64,000 bases of DNA from Pleurocapsa minor HA4230-MV1 (GTDB lineage: Bacteria > Cyanobacteriota > Cyanobacteriia > Cyanobacteriales > Xenococcaceae): the NCBI GenBank assembly GCA_019359095.1, contig JAHHHZ010000025.1, forward strand, positions 62,001-126,000, written 5' to 3'. Each line of letters starts with the position of its first letter. Position 1 is the first letter of the stretch. The notes beneath the pieces are model-generated. The model saw only the letters and a list, made by a program, of their open reading frames with translations, did not search any database and had not been told where the DNA came from. Below, in pieces: positions 45,160 to 55,754 of the stretch. The position numbers and the translations under genes are program-made.

Positions 45160-46227
45160 TTAATTCCATCTTTCTATACCACTTTCATAAATTTCTGACA
45201 AAATTTGTTTGATGTCATACTTAAGTGACCAATCTGGATAGTGAGATTTAAACTTGGCTAAATCACTAACGTACCAGATATGATCCCCACTGCGATTAGT
45301 ATCTGTATATGAATAATCTAATTTTTTACCAGAAAGTTCCTCAGCAATGGCGATCGCTTCAAGCATTGAGCAGTTGCTTTCTTTGCCACCACCAATGTTA
45401 TAAACTTCGGCTACGCGAGGATTTTTATAAAACTCATAAAAGGCAGAGATTAAATCTGAACAGTGGATATTATCGCGAACCTGTTTTCCCTTGTAGCCAT
45501 AAATGGTATATGGCTTAGCGATCGCCGTACACTTAACTAGGTATGCTAAAAATCCGTGTAATTCTGTTCCTGAATGATTTGGCCCAGTTAAACATCCTCC
45601 TCTAAACGAAGCAGTACGAATCCCAAAGTAGCGCCCATACTCTTGTACAAGTACGTCAGCAGCAACTTTAGAAGCTCCAAATAAAGAATGTTTGCATTGA
45701 TCGATACTCATGCTTTCTGGTATTCCCTGAGCATATTCATGAGCTGGATCGATTTCCCAGCGTCGATCTAATTCTTTCAAAGGCAAGGAGTTAGGTAAAT
45801 CTCCATAAACCTTGTTGGTAGAAGTAAAGATGAAAACCGCATCAGGACAATATTCACGAGTAGCCTGGAGTAGATTTAAGGTACCATTAGCATTAACTGT
45901 AAAGTCCGAAAAAGGATCTTTAGCAGCCCAATCATGAGATGGTTGAGCTGCTGTATGAATAATCAGCGATATGTCATTACCAAAGTGTTGAAATATTTCT
46001 TCGATCGCATCATAATCGCGGATATCAACTTCACGATGCTGATAGTTATCAATCTCTTTTTCTAATCTTTGACGATTCCACTTAGTTGAAGCTTCTTCGC
46101 CAAAGAAAAACTTACGCATATCATTATCTATACCGACAACATCCATTCCCAAGCTACTGAAGAATCTGACGGCTTCCGAACCGATCAAACCAGCCGAACC
46201 AGTAATAATTGCTACACCCATATTCAA
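45160..46227 (-). CDS. NAD-dependent sugar epimerase/dehydratase, CDP-paratose 2-epimerase-like
   Basis: A 355-residue extended short-chain dehydrogenase. The NAD motif [11 protein letters not shown] (8-18), [13 protein letters not shown] and [10 protein letters not shown] are present, with the C-terminal [19 protein letters not shown] and [11 protein letters not shown] typical of the CDP-paratose/tyvelose 2-epimerase group. The catalytic YxxxK is replaced by FGASK, so the usual Tyr is Phe; I recall the same form in related cyanobacterial proteins. It lies directly upstream of the wecG-like gene and probably supplies a special sugar nucleotide. The exact substrate is unknown. Confidence 0.85.
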   Translation of the reverse strand: MNMGVAIITGSAGLIGSEAVRFFSSLGMDVVGIDNDMRKFFFGEEASTKWNRQRLEKEIDNYQHREVDIRDYDAIEEIFQHFGNDISLIIHTAAQPSHDWAAKDPFSDFTVNANGTLNLLQATREYCPDAVFIFTSTNKVYGDLPNSLPLKELDRRWEIDPAHEYAQGIPESMSIDQCKHSLFGASKVAADVLVQEYGRYFGIRTASFRGGCLTGPNHSGTELHGFLAYLVKCTAIAKPYTIYGYKGKQVRDNIHCSDLISAFYEFYKNPRVAEVYNIGGGKESNCSMLEAIAIAEELSGKKLDYSYTDTNRSGDHIWYVSDLAKFKSHYPDWSLKYDIKQILSEIYESGIERWN

Positions 46228-46894
46228 CTTTAATTTTTAACTGCTTATTTATCTCACTGACCCAACTGTTATCTAAAACTCGGAGTTAAAATTCAATAAG
46301 TTTCAGGTGAGTTATGAGTATTTACTATTAAGTATATTTACTATTAAGTCTATGCCATAATAGCTTGAATTTATCAATATGTCGATAACTAATCAGTAAA
46401 AATGCTGAGAAAAAGACTGCAATAATTAAATATTACGAGATATAGCTTATTTTGTTTAGTAAGCCAATTTAAATTATCAATTTGAATAACCAAGGGTTTT
46501 AAATAAACAACAAAATAGTAGTCTACTTAAAGATAATTTAGATTAGGATTACGAAGTACAAAAGTATTTGAACCCCTGACGATTTTTGAGCTTAATTTAG
46601 TGCAATTTATCGACAAATATAGCCATACGTAAAAACGTTAGGACATTTTTGAAAAACTACTCCTACTACCTACTACCTACTACCTACTACCTACTACCTT
46701 CGAGCCGATCACCTTAATTGTCCTAATCTAACTTTGTACGGCTATAAGTCAAATCCATTCATAGTTCAAGCTACTCGATCTACTAAATTAGTATTTAGTT
46801 ATCTGAAATTTGCATGATGGGTTGAAAGCAAGAATTTCCCTAATTCCTCAAATCCCTGTTGTCGAAACTGTTTAACTATTCAAACAACTCGATC
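46228..46894. other. Intergenic region within the polysaccharide locus
   Basis: The 667-base gap contains a family 1 MITE-like element (46618-46745), repeated AGTATATTTACTATTAAGT words near 46320-46345, and otherwise AT-rich DNA without a frame. It separates the epimerase and wecG-like genes from the upstream glycosyltransferases and should carry a promoter for the last two genes. Confidence 0.5.
46618..46745. mobile_element. MITE-like element, family 1, copy D
   Basis: The best preserved copy: TATAGCCATACGTAAAAACG then TTAGGACA at the left, and TGTCCTAATCTAACTTTGTA then CGGCTATA at the right. The interior contains a CTACTAC heptamer array (five units) and the words CGAGCCGATCAC seen also in copy B. 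It is 128 bases long and encodes no protein. Confidence 0.75.
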
Positions 46895-47872
46895 TTAAAC
46901 ACGGTGAATGGTTCTATATTCTTGATATTCACTACCCAGACTACCCGTAATCATACCAGCCCCTAAAAATGAGGTTTGAATGCCTTTGACGAAGACAGCC
47001 TTGCGACCAAAAGATATAGCTGCCGTTAATATGCCCTGAACTAAGCGAAAACTGCCTTTAGCAAATCGCTGAATTCTCGTGCCTAGAGAGCGATTTTGAA
47101 CTAATTCACAAAAGGCGAATCCATTTCCACGACGATAAGCTCTTTGCCACAGCCATTTATAATTAGTCCGACTGGTCGGGAGCCATTCTGTCACCAGAGC
47201 CTTCTCTGCCCAAATAGCCTTGTATCCCTTCTGGTAAACCTGCATGAATAGATGTGTATCATCCGCACCATTAGAACGAAACTGCTCATCAAAACGAATA
47301 TGCTGAAATAATTCTGCCTTAGCGAAAAGGTTGCTAGTATAGGCGTATTCATAGTTATGATGCAAATTTTGCCCATTAGACAAATTGTCAGCTCCAAAAA
47401 AGCTCTCGAGCCAATTGGCGGGTTGCTCGACAAAATGAGGTGTTACGGGGCCTGTTAGAATATCCGCAGAGAATTCCTGTTGAGCTGTCATCAATTCATC
47501 TAGCCAGTTTTCAGCAGGTACTTCATCGTCATCCATAATCGCAATAAAATCTACATCATTCTTCGCTATATCTACTGAATGATTGCGAGCGAAAGGAATG
47601 CCTCTTTGCTTTTCAATCTCGTATACTAGGTGGATTTTGTGATGAGCCACAAATTCATCGCAAACACTTCGGGCAGAACCTTCAGCATCATTATCCACAA
47701 TCACAAGCTTGATATCTGGTGCTAGATTTTTAGTGAATTTTTGTTTTGCTACACCATTTAGTAATCTCTTGAGTCCGTCAGGTCGGAAACAGGTAATTAC
47801 ACAAATAGCAATTTTAGTAGGCTGGGGGTTGTTTAAGGTTTCGATTTCGTTCTCTACGACTCTCATGTTCAT
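46895..47872 (-). CDS. Glycosyltransferase family 2
   Basis: A protein of about 325 residues when started at the ATG at 47872 (MNMRVVENEIETLN); a longer frame to 47947 adds 25 unlikely residues. It shows ICVITCFRPDGLKRLLNGVA, LVIVDNDAEGSA, the metal and nucleotide site FIAIMDDDEVPAENWLDEL and the acceptor region TLFMQVYQKGYKAIWAEKAL-type segment. No transmembrane helix is strong. It transfers a sugar to the growing repeat unit; donor and linkage cannot be told. Unlike most of the locus, it is preceded and followed by sizeable gaps. Confidence 0.85.
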   Translation of the reverse strand: MNMRVVENEIETLNNPQPTKIAICVITCFRPDGLKRLLNGVAKQKFTKNLAPDIKLVIVDNDAEGSARSVCDEFVAHHKIHLVYEIEKQRGIPFARNHSVDIAKNDVDFIAIMDDDEVPAENWLDELMTAQQEFSADILTGPVTPHFVEQPANWLESFFGADNLSNGQNLHHNYEYAYTSNLFAKAELFQHIRFDEQFRSNGADDTHLFMQVYQKGYKAIWAEKALVTEWLPTSRTNYKWLWQRAYRRGNGFAFCELVQNRSLGTRIQRFAKGSFRLVQGILTAAISFGRKAVFVKGIQTSFLGAGMITGSLGSEYQEYRTIHRV

Positions 47873-47947
47873 TTTGCTTAGTAAGGCGTAAATACAGTAA
47901 TGCCACTTATGAATACTTACGCAGATTGCAGATCGATTAATCAACAA

Positions 47948-48295
47948 TCAACTGGCAGCAGTAAAGCATTACTTTCATTTTTAAGTTTTTTTATATGTCT
48001 GCTAAAGTTTTTAGCCTAGCTTATTATGTCTTGTATCCAAAAATTTTCGTTTTCTGCTAATCTTGAATACCCAAGTTTTTTAACCTAAGCATATTTTAAT
48101 TAGACCATTTTAGGGTTCATATTTAGGTAAAGATTCTAACCTAATATTCACCTAAATAATACTAACTTTACAATATATTATTATCACCACTAAAATAGAC
48201 AAAAATAGTTATTATCCTCCCTTCAACTTGATGGTTGACTAGCTTAATCCAGCTTAAATCAACAAGTAATTAATGAGCTTATCTGGCAATCTCCT
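47948..48295. other. Intergenic region in the polysaccharide locus
   Basis: The 348 bases between two glycosyltransferase genes are AT-rich and contain no repeat or reading frame that I can identify. The upstream part of the family 2 glycosyltransferase gene promoter may lie here. Confidence 0.4.
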
Positions 48296-49285
48296 TTACT
48301 TTTTGTGGTGCTGCTGCTCAATGAACTTTGAAAGTCGAGTAATTTCTTGCTGTACTGACATATTCCATTTTTGACGATAGGCAGCTAGGTCTAATTCTTG
48401 GACTGATAAAGAGCGAATAGCTTGGGCGATCGCTTGAGGGTTATTATCAACCAATACCGCCCATTCTCCAAATAGTTTTTCCGTTAGAGAAGTTCGGCTA
48501 ATCACTAATTGAGTATCAGAAGATAGAGCTTCACAAGCACCACTCGGCTGGGTAGCATCACTGGTAGTTAGGACTAAAGCAGCCAGGCTGGAACACAAAA
48601 CTTGGTGATAATCTTCAGTTGCCAAAAAACCCGTTAAACTGACGTTGTTTAACTGCTGTAGACTGCTTGCGGTTGCTGCATTAAGTTTATTAGCATCAGC
48701 GGTAATGACAAAATTATATTCAGTCAGTTTTTTCATACTGTCGATTAGCAACTCTACAGGCTCATCCCAGGGATCGAAAGAGGCAATCACCAAAATTTGC
48801 TTTTCTAGCCGTTTTGGCGGACAAGAAGGCGCGATCGCCTTAATGGGATCGGAAATTGTAAACAGCTTTGTTGCAGGATACATTCCCTTAACTAGCTCAA
48901 ACATCTCGGTGTTATGCACAATTATGCCGAGAGAGTTGCTTAAAATAGTCTGGGAAATAGGTAACTTTTGCCACATTTTTACTTGAAATAGTGGGTTATG
49001 TGCATCAATAAGGTAGGGAGTTTTGGTTATTAATGCGGGTAGAGCGCTAAAAGTTGGCGGACATTGGGCGATCGCAAAATCAGGTCTTTTCAGCAGAATG
49101 TCTTTGATATTGACTGCTAATTTGAATAGGTAGTCTAAAGGTCTAAGATATTTACTGGGAAAAAGATGAGGCAAAAATTTTAGTTCACAATTTAAAAGAG
49201 AAGCCAAAACTTCTGGTCTTCTCTGATATTTTTTCCAAACAATAAATAAGCCACTCAGTTTTGTTGGAGGTGTTGTCTCTGACAT
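48296..49285 (-). CDS. Glycosyltransferase, GT-B (family 4-like)
   Basis: A 329-residue GT-B type transferase. The N-terminal half has FAIAQCPPTFSALPAL and YLIDAHNPLFQV, and the C-terminal nucleotide-binding half has ILVIASFDPWDEPVELLIDS, VSLTGFLATEDYHQVL and TTSDATQPSGACEALSSDTQ, the last in place of the E-x7-E motif of family 4, with the second Glu not evident. It probably adds a sugar to the polyprenyl-linked unit. It lies 101 bases after the flippase gene on the same strand. Confidence 0.75.
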   Translation of the reverse strand: MSETTPPTKLSGLFIVWKKYQRRPEVLASLLNCELKFLPHLFPSKYLRPLDYLFKLAVNIKDILLKRPDFAIAQCPPTFSALPALITKTPYLIDAHNPLFQVKMWQKLPISQTILSNSLGIIVHNTEMFELVKGMYPATKLFTISDPIKAIAPSCPPKRLEKQILVIASFDPWDEPVELLIDSMKKLTEYNFVITADANKLNAATASSLQQLNNVSLTGFLATEDYHQVLCSSLAALVLTTSDATQPSGACEALSSDTQLVISRTSLTEKLFGEWAVLVDNNPQAIAQAIRSLSVQELDLAAYRQKWNMSVQQEITRLSKFIEQQHHKK

Positions 49286-49386
49286 TAATTAAATGGATTC
49301 ACTGTGATAATTTTTAATGGTTTTAGTTGATTGCCAAGTCACGCTGAACATCATAATATGATGCTGTGAATATTGTGAGAATTAGT

Positions 49387-50658
49387 TTACGCTGATTTTC
49401 TAGAATATAGATAGACAGCACTCCACAATACAATCATCAACAAACATTCAGAGACAAGAGTTGCCCAAATAGCACCACGCCAACTATACAGGGGAATCAG
49501 CCAATAATTAAGTAAGCCATTAACAACTGCTACTAACACTTGCGATCCACTTCTAACTTCTTGTAAATCAGCTCCTGTTAATGTATCAGCTGCAAATATA
49601 TGCATCGTCCGAAAGAATATACTGGGAGATAACAATATTAGAGCAGTCGCCGAATCTTTGTATTCTGAACCCAAAATTAATGGTACTAGAGGAGCGAAAA
49701 CTGCCAGTCCCACAATAGCGATTAGCGAATAACCTACAGACATAGGTAGTAATTTTTTGCATAGCTCGAAACTACTTTTGATTCCCGAAGCTCCCTGTTG
49801 AAAAAAGTTTCTAAACGAAGCCATCGCTAATGACATAATTGGCGTAAACGAGACATTTAAAATGTGGTAAGCCGCTCCATAAATTCCCGCAGATTCTAAA
49901 GTTGATAGCTTAGCCAACATCGATTTGTCGATGTCGTTATAGATAGTTTGAGCGGAAATACCGATCGCGAAAGAAAAACCTAATTTTAGATCCTCCTTTA
50001 CTTTTGCTAAAACAAACTTAGGATAATCTACCTGCTTCACTAGTAAATAAGTAGACATCACCGCCGCCAAGAAGGTAGCAATACAATAAATAATTGTCCA
50101 AGTTAAAATACTCGGATTATCATATAGGGTAATTAATACTAACACGCCAAAAAATCTGTTTACTGAAACTAAAAACATAATTTTTGCGGTATAGTCAAGC
50201 ATTCCAATCCCCACAAAACTGTCTCTAACTAAGTCATTTAATCTTAAAAAAATTAAATTAGCTAAAGCTACCACAAAGACGACCTGAATAGAGATTCCAG
50301 GTATAGGGAAAAAACTATAAACTATCAGAATTAAACTGGTAAATAGCGAACCAAAAATAAGCGTTTTGAGGATGCCTGTTCCCCAAGATTCTCGAAATAA
50401 ACTTCTTTGCCGAGAAACATTTTGAATAATTATTTGTTCGCTGCCCCAGCTAGCAAAAGGTATTAGTATAGAGACTATAGCAACTATTCCTACATAAGCT
50501 CCATATTTTCCAGGAGCAAAGGTACGGGCTAGAATTATAAAATAAATCCCTTGAACCAGCAATTGCAAAATGAAAGACAGAAAAATTGCTAACGAATCTT
50601 TGAATCTTTCACTTTGAGTAAGCTGCTTAATTTTTGCTATGACTTTTTTTTTAGGCAT
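49387..50658 (-). CDS. Polysaccharide flippase (Wzx-like, MOP superfamily)
   Basis: A 423-residue integral membrane protein with about twelve hydrophobic helices (FLSFILQLLVQGIYFIILA, YVGIVAIVSILIPFASWGSE, GFSFAIGISAQTIYNDIDKS). The last segment with YNDIDKSMLAKLS is typical of MOP-family Wzx proteins, which carry undecaprenyl-linked repeat units across the membrane. It starts three bases after the end of the Wzy-like gene, so the two are translationally close. Confidence 0.85.
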   Translation of the reverse strand: MPKKKVIAKIKQLTQSERFKDSLAIFLSFILQLLVQGIYFIILARTFAPGKYGAYVGIVAIVSILIPFASWGSEQIIIQNVSRQRSLFRESWGTGILKTLIFGSLFTSLILIVYSFFPIPGISIQVVFVVALANLIFLRLNDLVRDSFVGIGMLDYTAKIMFLVSVNRFFGVLVLITLYDNPSILTWTIIYCIATFLAAVMSTYLLVKQVDYPKFVLAKVKEDLKLGFSFAIGISAQTIYNDIDKSMLAKLSTLESAGIYGAAYHILNVSFTPIMSLAMASFRNFFQQGASGIKSSFELCKKLLPMSVGYSLIAIVGLAVFAPLVPLILGSEYKDSATALILLSPSIFFRTMHIFAADTLTGADLQEVRSGSQVLVAVVNGLLNYWLIPLYSWRGAIWATLVSECLLMIVLWSAVYLYSRKSA

Positions 50659-50661
50659 TAA

Positions 50662-51885
50662 CTAACTTAAAAGCTTGATTTTTGAAGTTGTTTTCATGGA
50701 GTAGATTGCTGCTAAAGAGATAATCCAGAGCGTACTTTGACTCAAGAAAGATACTTCGGTTAGGTTGAAAAAAATAGTATAGAGTAAAAGCAGAAAAATC
50801 CACAGCACTTTAATTTCTTTAGACAATAAATATTTAAAGAGGGCATTGAAAATACAGCCAAAATAGCTAACGCTAAATACAGCTAGTCCAATTACGCCTA
50901 TATCTAACCAAGTTTGAATAAAGCCATTGTGTGCATGAGGAGGAATCCAAGTATGAACTTTCCAAATTATATCTGTTTCTCGGTGTGAACTCGAAAAAAA
51001 CGCACCATATCCATAACCAAGCCAGGGCTTTTGTTGAATGAAACCCCAGAGATCGGCCCATAAAGGAGTTCTTCCTGTGAGGGTAATGTCTTTATCAAAG
51101 GCATTTAAGAAGGTATTAAAATTGATCATCAGGAAGAATAGCGATAAGGCTATGAAGATCAACAGGAGCAGGATTGCCAAAACACTCTGCTTAGATTTAA
51201 ACGATACTAGTTTTAATCCTTGAGCAGTTGTAAAAATAAATATCACGCTAATCAAAGATGTCCCAGATTGAGCCAAGAGTATGATTACGACTGAGAGTAA
51301 GCAGCAAATTTGGTAAAATGTCCGATACTGCTTGGCTGAAATTGAGCGAAAGTAGAAAGTGAGAAAGCTCATAAACATAGCTTCCCCCAAACCATTTTTA
51401 TGGGGATAAATGCCCCGCCAATTACCAGAAGGCATAATTCCATAAGTGGGAATGACCAAGGCAAATAGAAAACTACAAAATAAGCCGATTCCAAAGCTCC
51501 AAGCATATATTTTAAGCTGTTCCTCAAAGCTATATCTAGACCCCAAATATAGGCCAAATGCACTTGTCCCAATTAAAGCGATCGCTTTTCTTAAGGTAAG
51601 ATCGGGGAGTGAAGACCATGAAACCGAGAATATTACCAGCCCAATTAAAAACAGTAGCCATAAATTGGTTTTGAGAAAAGCGATTGTTCTTTGCCAGCGC
51701 AAGCCTAACAGAGCAAAAGTGATGAGATAGATTGAGAGGAAAGCAAAGCGCAGCAGCGCACTATCGATATCTCCTTCATCACCACCAATTGATGGCCCTA
51801 AAATTAGGCTGTAAAATCCTTGAGAAAATAGCAATAAAGAAGCCACTGCAAACGTATTTTCCCAAGGACGAATTGATAATTTCAT
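50662..51885 (-). CDS. O-antigen ligase/polymerase (Wzy- or WaaL-like)
   Basis: A 407-residue protein with ten to twelve membrane helices and a large loop near the C-terminus (LTGRTPLWADLWGFIQQKPW, followed by LGYGYGAFF and IPPHAHNGFIQTWLDIGVIG), the Wzy_C/O-antigen ligase signature. With Wzx and Wzc on either side, a polymerase role is likely; ligase cannot be excluded. It lies 115 bases after the Wzc-like gene. Confidence 0.87.
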   Translation of the reverse strand: MKLSIRPWENTFAVASLLLFSQGFYSLILGPSIGGDEGDIDSALLRFAFLSIYLITFALLGLRWQRTIAFLKTNLWLLFLIGLVIFSVSWSSLPDLTLRKAIALIGTSAFGLYLGSRYSFEEQLKIYAWSFGIGLFCSFLFALVIPTYGIMPSGNWRGIYPHKNGLGEAMFMSFLTFYFRSISAKQYRTFYQICCLLSVVIILLAQSGTSLISVIFIFTTAQGLKLVSFKSKQSVLAILLLLIFIALSLFFLMINFNTFLNAFDKDITLTGRTPLWADLWGFIQQKPWLGYGYGAFFSSSHRETDIIWKVHTWIPPHAHNGFIQTWLDIGVIGLAVFSVSYFGCIFNALFKYLLSKEIKVLWIFLLLLYTIFFNLTEVSFLSQSTLWIISLAAIYSMKTTSKIKLLS

Positions 51886-52000
51886 GCTGCTTTTAAATGA
51901 GAATAAAATTGATAGTTACGCTTGAAGTTTAGAGCATAATAAAAGCTAACATCTGCCATCAGCTGAATAATCAATTTGGCTAACTCAAAAGTTTTAAATT

Positions 52001-54172
52001 TTATTTTTTCTTAGCGTAATAGTAACTGCTGTAATGATAAGGTTCTCGCTTCATATCAGCCCCATTGACAATTACGCCTAAAACTTTTAATCCAGTGCTG
52101 TCAAGCAGTTTTTTGGCCGCGGTGGCACTATTATAGTCTGCCACTCCTGGACGAACTACAAACAAAAAGCCATCAACAGCCTTGCCAATGATTTTTGCGT
52201 CGGCAAGACCAATGATTGGTGGAGTATCAAAAATAACCTGATCGTATTCTTGAGCTATTTCGGCGATAAAATCGAGAAAAGAAGGAGAATCTAATAGAGC
52301 AATAGGATTGGCAGGAATTGAACCAGAAGTTAAAACATCCAGATTAGGCATCACATTTTGTACCCCTTCTGACCAGAAAATTTTTCCTGCCATAACTTCA
52401 TGTAGACCAATTTGGTTAGAAATTTCCCAAATATGATGTTGAGTTGGGCGGCGCATGTCTGCATCGATTAACAAGATCCTCTGACCACATTGCGATCGCG
52501 CTACGGCAAGATTGGCTGAGACAGAAGACTTTCCTTCCTGGGGTACGGAGCTAGTGATGGCAATCACTTTTTTCTTGGCATTAGCGTCAAGAAGATTAAG
52601 ATTAACCTGAATATTTTGATAGGCTTCTTTGAGTGGCATCATCGATACTTCGCTGACAACCTGCTCAGGAAAATTCGCTCTCTCGCTCCCAGGAAGCTGA
52701 AGCTGCTGATTATTTCCTCCCAAACTAAGATCTGGTACAACCCCATGAAGAGGATAAGCAAACATACTTTCTACTTCTTGAGTATTTTTGATAGTATTGT
52801 CCTTGAGATCTAACAGAAAAGCTAAAGCCGTACCAAAAAGTAGCCCCATCATCGCTCCTGCTGCGACAATTATTTTGCCATCAGGATTAACAGGATCTTC
52901 AGCCAGAGCTGCTGCCGAAATTACTCTAACTTTATCTACCTTGTAATCTTGACGAATACCTATCTCATTAGCCTTAGTCAAAAGAGTTTCATAATTGGCG
53001 GTTACTGACTCAAGCTTACGCTCTAATTGTCGCTGTTGCTCTTCTAGTTGAGGTGAAAGATTCGCCCTTTTTTGGTAATTGTTGTAAGAATCTTTCAGGG
53101 ATGCCAGTCTCTGCTCTAAACCTTCTTTGCGTAACCCCAGATCGGCAAACTCTGTAAGTTGCCCTTGCTTTAATTCCCCCAATCTTAAAATATTAATTTG
53201 TCCTGCCAGTCCTTGTTGTTGAGGGCCCAAGGCACTTGCTACTTCTGTTCTCAACAAAGCTTCTAAATCTGCTTGTTCCTCCTTGAGGCTAATAATTTGG
53301 GGAGAACTATCCGATAAAAGATTACTCTTTTGAGCCAGCTCTACCTTGACCTTTTGTAGCTGAGCTAATGTTTCCTGTAAGCTGATGGATTGGCTGAGAG
53401 AACTGACTGCTGAAGCCTCTTGCCAACTCATACCGAGTTGACTCTGCAATCTGTTATAGCGTGCATTCACGTCATTCAAGTCAGCGCTCACCTGATTGAT
53501 CTGATTTTCAACCTGAGCAACCGAATCAATATCGGCGGTAATTTGCCCTTGAAGATCAGAAATACCATTGCGATTTTTAAAGTTGCGGAGGTTTGCTTCG
53601 GCATCTTCCACCTCAGTCTCTAATTTCGGTAGCTGCTGTTTGATAAAATCTCCGTCTTGTAGTGCTGCTTCACTGTTAAATAGAGCATAACCATCAGAGT
53701 AGAGTTCTACCGCCCGATTAACAAAGGAAACTGCTACGTCAGGATCTGGATTCTCATAAGATATTTGTAATAAATCAGTACCGATGACGGGTTGAACCTT
53801 GAGCGCTTTTTTGACAGTTTTATAAGTTAGAGGCTTACCATTTTCTTCTTTAAGGTCGAGTTCTTGAATTACTTTTTCCACAATGGTTCTCGAACCAAGA
53901 ATCTCTGCTTCAGTCTCAATCGGATCTTTTTCTAAAACGGTTTTTTTTACTTCAGGATTACCATCGGCAATACCGATACGGCTTGAAGTTTGCTCAGGCT
54001 CAATTAGTAATCTTGCTTCAGCTTCATAAATGTTTTTTGATGCTAAAGCTGCAATTAAGGAAAGAGTAACAATCCCGACAAAAGTTGCGCTAGCTGGAAT
54101 CCAGTGTCGTCTGATTACCTGCCAGTAACGACTAAAATCGATATGCTCTTCAATGGGTAAGTTAGAATCCAT
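52001..54172 (-). CDS. Wzc-like polysaccharide co-polymerase with tyrosine autokinase domain
   Basis: A protein of about 723 residues (from the ATG at 54172; a TTG at 54181 adds three). Wzz-type N-terminus: IDFSRYWQVIRRHWIPA with a membrane helix, a long coiled coil (about 180-400), and a second helix (IIVAAGAMMGLLFGTALAFL). The BY-kinase follows: Walker A ITSSVPQEGKSS (about 542-553, numbered from TTG), A' ILLIDADMRRP (569-579), B VIFDTPP (649-655), and a C-terminal Tyr cluster REPYHYSSYYYAKKK. Such proteins control chain length through Tyr phosphorylation. A matching OPX/Wza export channel is absent from the window. Confidence 0.93.
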   Translation of the reverse strand: MDSNLPIEEHIDFSRYWQVIRRHWIPASATFVGIVTLSLIAALASKNIYEAEARLLIEPEQTSSRIGIADGNPEVKKTVLEKDPIETEAEILGSRTIVEKVIQELDLKEENGKPLTYKTVKKALKVQPVIGTDLLQISYENPDPDVAVSFVNRAVELYSDGYALFNSEAALQDGDFIKQQLPKLETEVEDAEANLRNFKNRNGISDLQGQITADIDSVAQVENQINQVSADLNDVNARYNRLQSQLGMSWQEASAVSSLSQSISLQETLAQLQKVKVELAQKSNLLSDSSPQIISLKEEQADLEALLRTEVASALGPQQQGLAGQINILRLGELKQGQLTEFADLGLRKEGLEQRLASLKDSYNNYQKRANLSPQLEEQQRQLERKLESVTANYETLLTKANEIGIRQDYKVDKVRVISAAALAEDPVNPDGKIIVAAGAMMGLLFGTALAFLLDLKDNTIKNTQEVESMFAYPLHGVVPDLSLGGNNQQLQLPGSERANFPEQVVSEVSMMPLKEAYQNIQVNLNLLDANAKKKVIAITSSVPQEGKSSVSANLAVARSQCGQRILLIDADMRRPTQHHIWEISNQIGLHEVMAGKIFWSEGVQNVMPNLDVLTSGSIPANPIALLDSPSFLDFIAEIAQEYDQVIFDTPPIIGLADAKIIGKAVDGFLFVVRPGVADYNSATAAKKLLDSTGLKVLGVIVNGADMKREPYHYSSYYYAKKK

Positions 54173-54269
54173 AAATTTCAACTTGATGAATTTACTGTAT
54201 TAATTTTATTTATCTTAAGAAATAAGCGATCGCAATCTGATGACTGCGAAGACCGTAAATACTAATATA

Positions 54270-55754
54270 TTAATATGCACCTTTTGCTAAAAAGACGACC
54301 TGAATTGTCTGGAGCAAAATTTTAAAATCAAGGGCCAAAGACCAGTTTTCAATATATTCAAAATCTAAATCGAAGACACCTTCAGAACCAGTATCAGAAC
54401 GACCGCTAACCTGCCACAATCCAGTAATTCCTGGTAATACTTCTTGGCGAAAAAAGTGATCCTGAGAAAATTTGGCAACGTCTCTAACAGGAAGCGGTCT
54501 AGGCCCAACCAAACTCATTTCTCCTCGCAGAACATTAAGTAGTTGGGGTAGTTCATCAAGACTATAGCGACGTAGATACTTACCAATCCGAGTAATACGG
54601 GGATCGTCTTTGATTTTAAATAAGATTCCTCCCTGAATTTCGTTTTGCGCTTCAAGCTTTTGCTGTAGTTCACTAGCATTTTCTACCATGGTACGAAACT
54701 TACAGATCTTGAAGTGATTTCCTTTTAGACCAACTCGCGTCTGTTGGTATAAGATTGCACCTGGTGAATCTAACTTGATTAGCATGGCAATTACCAGTAA
54801 TGGTAGCCCAATAACTGCTAACAACAAAGAAGACACCAAAATATCAAAAACTCGCTTGCTGAAAAAGTCGATCCCGACAATTGCCGATTGAGCAAATCTA
54901 ATCGTTGGTACGCCGATAATTGTCGCAATTTCCGCCTGTCTGGCGGGCAATTTGAAGTTAATTGGCAGAATTCTCCAGTTGACACCAATCGTTCTTAGTT
55001 TCCAATAAAGACTAGCAGATCCTTTGACCGCTTCCCATGAGCAGATAAACACTTCATCTAGCTCTTTATAGTTAATTTGATCCAGAGCCAGGTAAAGTGC
55101 CTCATCTTGATGAAATTTGGATAGATCTAGCTGTCCTGCAATTAGATAAACTTCACTACTTTCTAGTAAGGCTTTTGAACTCTTTAATTCTTCTGGGTTA
55201 CCAATCAAAAGAATTTTTTGTTTTAAAGGGTAGTATTTTTGACGCACATAAAACCAGACCCAATTTAAACTTAAACGCTGTAAAGTAACCAGTAAAATCG
55301 TTATGATGCTAGCTAGCAATAATTGATAAATGACTTGAGATTCATAAAATCGCCAAACAATTGGTACAATTGCTATATGCGCTAGAAAAACAGCTTTGAT
55401 TGGGTTTGAAAGGTTGCGGCTTTTATTCCCCTTACGATACAAATCGTAGGCAGAAAATAGAAAAATCATAAATCCCAATACAGTCAAAAAAAGACTGAAC
55501 ATTGCTGGATTTTTGTGCATAAAATCAGAATCAAGTTGCGCCCAACTGTAGTCGAAGGCAATTGACCATCCTAAAGCCAAAGCTAAACTGTCCATCAAGA
55601 ACAAAATAGTGATTTTTAGTCTGTAGGAAATTTCTTTTTCAGCTAACTTTAAATACCCAGGAGAACGAAGATCTCTACTCTCTATCATCTGATCATCTAA
55701 ACGATCTTGCTTATTTACCGCGTAGTCTGGAGTACTAGAGAATTTGTCTAACAT
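54270..55754 (-). CDS. Polyprenyl-phosphate sugar phosphotransferase (initiating enzyme)
   Basis: A 494-residue member of the WbaP/WcaJ family that loads the first sugar-phosphate on undecaprenyl phosphate. Four N-terminal helices, a CoA-binding-like middle, then the catalytic domain (about 295-494): FFSKRVFDILVSSLLLAV, the FRTMVENASEL, RITRIGKYLRRYSLDELPQL, GEMSLVGPRPLPVRDVA and GITGLWQVSGRSDT. All are diagnostic. It lies 89 bases upstream of the Wzc-like gene and starts the biosynthetic part of the locus. Confidence 0.93.
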   Translation of the reverse strand: MLDKFSSTPDYAVNKQDRLDDQMIESRDLRSPGYLKLAEKEISYRLKITILFLMDSLALALGWSIAFDYSWAQLDSDFMHKNPAMFSLFLTVLGFMIFLFSAYDLYRKGNKSRNLSNPIKAVFLAHIAIVPIVWRFYESQVIYQLLLASIITILLVTLQRLSLNWVWFYVRQKYYPLKQKILLIGNPEELKSSKALLESSEVYLIAGQLDLSKFHQDEALYLALDQINYKELDEVFICSWEAVKGSASLYWKLRTIGVNWRILPINFKLPARQAEIATIIGVPTIRFAQSAIVGIDFFSKRVFDILVSSLLLAVIGLPLLVIAMLIKLDSPGAILYQQTRVGLKGNHFKICKFRTMVENASELQQKLEAQNEIQGGILFKIKDDPRITRIGKYLRRYSLDELPQLLNVLRGEMSLVGPRPLPVRDVAKFSQDHFFRQEVLPGITGLWQVSGRSDTGSEGVFDLDFEYIENWSLALDFKILLQTIQVVFLAKGAY

